64,000 nt of DNA from Turbatrix aceti (lineage: Eukaryota; Nematoda; Chromadorea; Rhabditida; Panagrolaimidae), in contig OZ017767.1 of assembly GCA_963969345.1 (NCBI GenBank), positions 2,480,001 to 2,544,000 on the forward strand, in the 5' to 3' direction. The translations under genes were made by a program, and so were the position numbers. How positions within the stretch are numbered: the first letter of the stretch is position 1; each line of letters opens with the position of its first letter. The notes below the pieces were generated by a model. The model was given only the letters and a program-made list of their open reading frames with translations, made no database searches and had not been told where the DNA came from. Positions 59,801 to 64,000 of this stretch are shown here, in pieces.

Positions 59801-62800
59801 TAAAAAACAAAAAAACTTTCTAGACTTCGACCAAAACCCCAGCTGCCCTCCCCTGGACGTCAGTCTCTGTGTCGAGCCGTGCATCATCTTCTCCAACCGC
59901 CGTGGCTGCAAGGAGTGCGTCTGCCCCGTGATGCCCAACCAACTGGCATCGACTGTTCTTCCGCCGGTCGTCATTTCTCGCTCATCTTCTCCTTCTCCGC
60001 CTCAGGCTATAGATGAAATCTCGATGCCTCATCCCATCGTTCGACCTCCAGCGATTCCGGCACAGGCTCCCCCGGCGCCTCCTGCTCCTCCGGCTCACCG
60101 GGAGCCCGCTCCGCCTTCCCCGGCTCCGAGACTGCCTGCTCCTATTCCTGATAACCATTTCTCGAGTATGATTTGTCAATAATTACTGTACCTCAGTTTA
60201 ATTTCCTCTTTTCAGCAAACTCAGTCGTCCAGCCAGCTCTCCAAGGCGTCACCTCGACATCCAACATCCGCCAGCCTATCCCGCCCCCAACCTCTCGTCC
60301 CCGTGCCACCATCGCCGATCTCGGTGAAAAGTGCACGCAGCCCGTCGACCCCGGACCATGCAAGAACTTTATCGAGCGCTGGCACTTCAGCGAGGTCCTC
60401 GGCGAGTGCGAGCCCTTCCAGTACGGTGGATGTGCGGGTAACCGTAATCACTTCTTCACGAGAAAGGAATGCGAGATTCACTGCGCAAGATTCTCAAGTA
60501 AGTTTCAGTTTTTAACTAAACACACACACACACATAATTATTTGTTTATTTACGTACACGTGGACTTTTTTAACATGGACATACTCTTTTCACTTTCGTA
60601 CAGTTTCCAAGAGATGATTTCTAACTTACAACAGCACTCACCCACTTTTCTAATTTTTTAGGAATTCCACGACCTGTACTAAACGAAGCACAACTACCAG
60701 AAGAAACGATTGTGCAACAAAGTACGCGTTTCGATCCTAGAATTTCACTCCCACCCCCTCCGGCCCCTGCTCCGGCACACTTACCACCTGTAATAATACT
60801 ACCGAGCACTCGAGCACCCCCTCCTCCACCTCCTCCACCACCCAGCACGTGGGCACCTCCGCCTCCACCACCTTCACAACCTGCACCAACACGACCACAA
60901 CCCATCGTGCACTACCACAACAGCGGGGATACCGGGGAGATCGGGGGTCATCACACGACCCCTGCACCTGGGGCCCCTCTGGAGCACCACCACCATCACC
61001 ACTTGCCTTTCCCATCCGTTGCACAGGTCCCGGAAGTTGTTCTGCGGCCTTCACCTGCACCTGCACCTGTTCAGGGACCCCTACAACCGCCTCAGCAACG
61101 GGTTTTCCCGCCTCCGGTTCCTGCGACGACTTTGACTAACAATCTTCCTACTAGGCAGTTTAATGCTAACACTATGCACGTACCACCAGCAGTTAATGTC
61201 CCACCACAAGTTTTCCCACAACCTGCACCTCGTTTTACCAGTGAATCGCCGGTGCTGTCCCACAGCATCGACCAACCACCCCAGACACACTTTGCACAAC
61301 CACAACCCAGATTTAACCCCCAATTTGTGGCTCCACAAACACCGCCACCACACCCTCGAGTTCAGTTTCCACCTAACGGGCTTTTTGTAGCACCTTCTGC
61401 ATCACTGCCACCTCCATCACCGCCTCCACAGAGGGCACCGGATGTTGCACCTTTGCCTCGGGAGACACAACAGTCTGTCATTGCACCCCAGCAGCCCCAA
61501 CGGCCTGTTGTTGCACCACAGCTGCCCCAGCAGCCTGTTCAATCAAGGGCATCTTTACTACCAGTTATTGCACCACAACAGCCTCAGAGGCCTTTCGTTC
61601 CCCCACAACAGCCCCAACAGCCCCAACAGCCACAGCGGCCTCTCGTAGCACCCCTTCCACAGCCGGTTAGGCCACAGGTTGCCCAGCAGCCTCTTCAGCC
61701 ACTTGCACAGCCACAGATTCCACCACCTGTAGCACCTGAGTTGCCTCCTAAGTTCACGCTCGGTGACGTGCATCGATCTTTCGCACAGCCCACGCTCACG
61801 GGACAGGACAAGCCTTTCAACCCTCTGTCGACGCCGTACATCCCTCCCCAGCCTGCTGTTCGTCCCGATGTCAGCCCTTACCTGCCTCAACCTGTGCTGC
61901 CAACCGTCAAGCCCGAAGATCAGTGGCCAGCCAACACGCAGAAGGCGACCGGCGGAGAATACGGTATGAACGCCATCGGAAGCACTCCGTCTGAGCCTGC
62001 CAGGCCGGCAATTGTCATCCAAACGATTCCTTCGTCTGTGGCACCTCAGCCCAGTCCTCCAGGAAGCACGCCAATTGTTTTGTCTCCATCTTCTGCTGCG
62101 CCGACAACTGTTCAGACTACTGTTGCCCCGGTTGAGACACCTGCTGCAACCTCAGAATCAACTCCGTCCTCAGTGATTATTTCGAGCGAAACACCGATTT
62201 CCACATCTACTGTCAGTGAAACACCAGCTCCAACGACGGCAGCGACAACGCTTGCTGTGGAAACTCCAGCTCCCGCTCCGACCCCGGTTGAAACCCCAGC
62301 TCCAGCTCCGGCCCCGGTCGAAATCCAAGCACCAGTTATCACTGAAACCCCGGCCCCGGCCCCGGCCCCGGCCCCGGCCCCTGCTCCGGCTCCTGCCGCG
62401 ACTCCGGTTGAAACTCCTGCCCCAGTCTCGGCAACCGCCCCATCAGTTACCCTAGAAAACATTCCATCCGGCTACGAAGGTGCTTCCTCGACCGCGCCAA
62501 AGCCTGCAGAACCAATTGCCGTGCCGGCTGCTCCAGTTGAAGGATACCGAGTCTTTGGCGAGAAAAACAATCAACAGGCTGCTATTTCTTTGGCTGCGCA
62601 GACAACTGCTCTTCCTGTTGACAATGACACCGAAGCAGATAATTCCACGACAGTTAAGCCACCTCTTCGCGAAGTAAAGATCAACATCAAATCAGAAGGC
62701 CTCGACGTAAATATGGATAACAGTGATGACATTACGGATACAAGCATGTTCAAGGAAGCTGTTGTTCCTCTGGAACCCGAAGGATTCGACAAGGTCAATA

Positions 62801-64000
62801 CTGAATCATCGACGACTTCGACGCAAAGTTCAACTTCTTCGACTGGAGGTACTACGACAGAGGGTTCAACGCCTTCGACTGTGTCTTCCACGGAAGGCAC
62901 TGTTGCTTCAACGGGGGCTTCTGCGGGTAATGCGTCAACTCTGTCAGCAGAGTTGACTACTTTGGGGGCTTCTACGAGTTCAGTTGAAGCTTCGACGACC
63001 TTGTCGACTACCGAAAAACCGGTCTCAACTACAGAAGTTTCCAAGACTTCAGTTAAGGTTTCTGAATCTACGACGACGTCAAAGGGGACTTCGGAATCAG
63101 AAAAGATTCCAGTTTCTGCGACTTCGACGTCTTCGACGGGGGCTCCGACGACATCGACGATTCAGTCAAGCACGGAAGGCTCGACTGAATCCACTCGATT
63201 AGCTTTGCACACGGTGACGTCATCGGCGTCGGTATCGGTTTCGACCACCGACACGGTCACCAATAGCACAAACACAAGCACTCAGCAATCCAATGGCACC
63301 ACCACTATTTCAGTTGCACAGAGTTCAGTTTCGCCAACCACAGTTGCTTCAGGTTTATTTGTTTGATCCTAAGTTTACTTTTTTGTTGCAAGCAGTACAC
63401 ACAGCCTACTCACGCTTTTTTTGCACTCACATTTTTGACAGCTTGTATAATTCAGTTTTTTATGCAGATTTTAATACTCCATGTTTTTTTTTCAGTTGAA
63501 CCTGCGCCACCGGCCACGACGACCCGAGGCCAGGCGCCTTCTGCTCTGCCACCGACCCCGGCGACGACGACTATCGCTCCTCAAACAGTTGCTGCCAATG
63601 TCAATGACCGTCGCCCGATCCACGTTCCGACCCTGCCCAACCCGGAACAAGCCAACATCTTTGGCCCACCCCGAGGCGGCATCGCTTCCGACGACGAAAC
63701 CTGCGTGCTTCCCCCCGACGCGGGTCGCTGCAACAACTTCTCCGTGAGATGGTTCTTCAACGCCGAAACCGGAGCATGCAATCAGTTTTCTTACGGGGGC
63801 TGTGGAGGCAATGCTAACAACTTTGCCGAACAGGCAGCTTGCGAAGCCAAGTGCAACGTTCCCGTTCCGGGTATTCTCCTTCCCGAACGCTGCACTCGTC
63901 CCAAGATCGAAGGCACCGGCAACGAATACCACGCCAAGTGGTACTTCAACGCGCGCAACCTCCGATGCGAGCAGATGGTCTACCGAGGACTTGGAGGTAA
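56885..64000 (+). CDS. multi-domain secreted Kunitz/thyroglobulin/antistasin-like protein, 3' end missing
   Basis: Nine exons (56885-56942, 56995-57777, 57819-58811, 59024-59323, 59473-59772, 59824-60165, 60216-60497, 60662-63352, 63496-64000+), all introns in phase 1, encode over 2,080 residues. Order: signal peptide (MWRCSAFAVAVCLLGAALS); Kunitz 1; Thr-rich linker; thyroglobulin type-1 (QLQCEQDKSECFCVN); Kunitz 2; a lustrin/WAP-like cysteine module (CPVGYKCSVVQQNSICCPD); Kunitz 3; Thr-rich linker; Kunitz 4, 5 and 6; antistasin-like modules (TVRCQIVRDTRGCGFCSCP); Kunitz 7; a 2.7-kb exon that is first Pro/Gln-rich, then Thr/Ser-rich and mucin-like; Kunitz 8; a partial ninth unit. Kunitz domains inhibit serine proteases or serve as structural modules. 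The set resembles nematode extracellular matrix/cuticle Kunitz proteins and, distantly, papilin. The window ends in GGAGGTAA, which may continue the domain (GGN) or be a donor site. Confidence 0.88.
60518..60535. repeat. (CA)n microsatellite in a Kunitz-gene intron
   Basis: ACACACACACACACA-type run within the intron 60498-60661. Short and simple; no other structure. Confidence 0.6.

Noticed and set aside
1..64000. tRNA, rRNA, SL RNA or CRISPR
   Set aside because: No B-box/A-box pairs, rRNA-like blocks or regularly spaced repeats were recognised by eye.

Overview
The window looks like AT-rich nuclear DNA of a free-living nematode. Short introns (about 50-60 bp) end in TTTCAG or TTTTAG. Several start codons sit a few bases after a TTTTCAG/TTTTAG with no upstream exon, as expected for trans-spliced leaders. 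There are serpentine chemoreceptor genes, including an Sre-like one, a cathepsin Z with the nematode-type layout, and a large multi-Kunitz matrix protein. I cannot name the genus. Gene models were assembled by hand from reading frames and splice signals; exon lists are in the entries.

Layout. 1-2251: little that can be called, apart from a possible gene end and a few exon-like islands. 2252-3409 (+): Sre-like receptor. 3598-6392 (-): serine-rich protein with a beta-rich N-terminus, holding a 396-bp hAT-type MITE in an intron. 6844-8532 (+): secreted M12B (ADAM/ADAMTS-like) metalloprotease. 8533-12138: long non-coding stretch with a second hAT-type MITE. 12139-13504 (+): secreted hemopexin-repeat protein. 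14490-28506: nine paralogous two-exon 7TM receptors, the first on + and the other eight on -. 29865-34369 (-): ankyrin repeats fused to a GH20 hexosaminidase-like domain whose catalytic Asp-Glu pair looks lost. 35464-36322 (-): small four-helix membrane protein. 39487-40908 (+): Mediator subunit MED6. 43436-50481: two copies of a small secreted peptide gene on + flanking a - strand gene that joins an AIG1/GIMAP-like GTPase, a cysteine-rich module and an OTU protease domain. 51066-53628 (-): cathepsin Z. 56885 to the window end (+): more than 2,080 residues of a modular Kunitz/thyroglobulin/antistasin-like secreted protein, incomplete at 64000.

No operon is evident. Common themes are chemosensation (ten receptors), secreted or matrix proteolysis and its control (M12B protease, hemopexin protein, cathepsin Z, Kunitz protein) and a possible ubiquitin-linked GTPase. 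The most unusual signals are the GTPase-OTU fusion, a strong one-strand excess of the pentamer CAGTT in non-coding DNA irrespective of gene direction, the two intact MITEs with perfect 8-bp target duplications and palindromic interiors, and the duplicated peptide gene whose promoter was copied with it.
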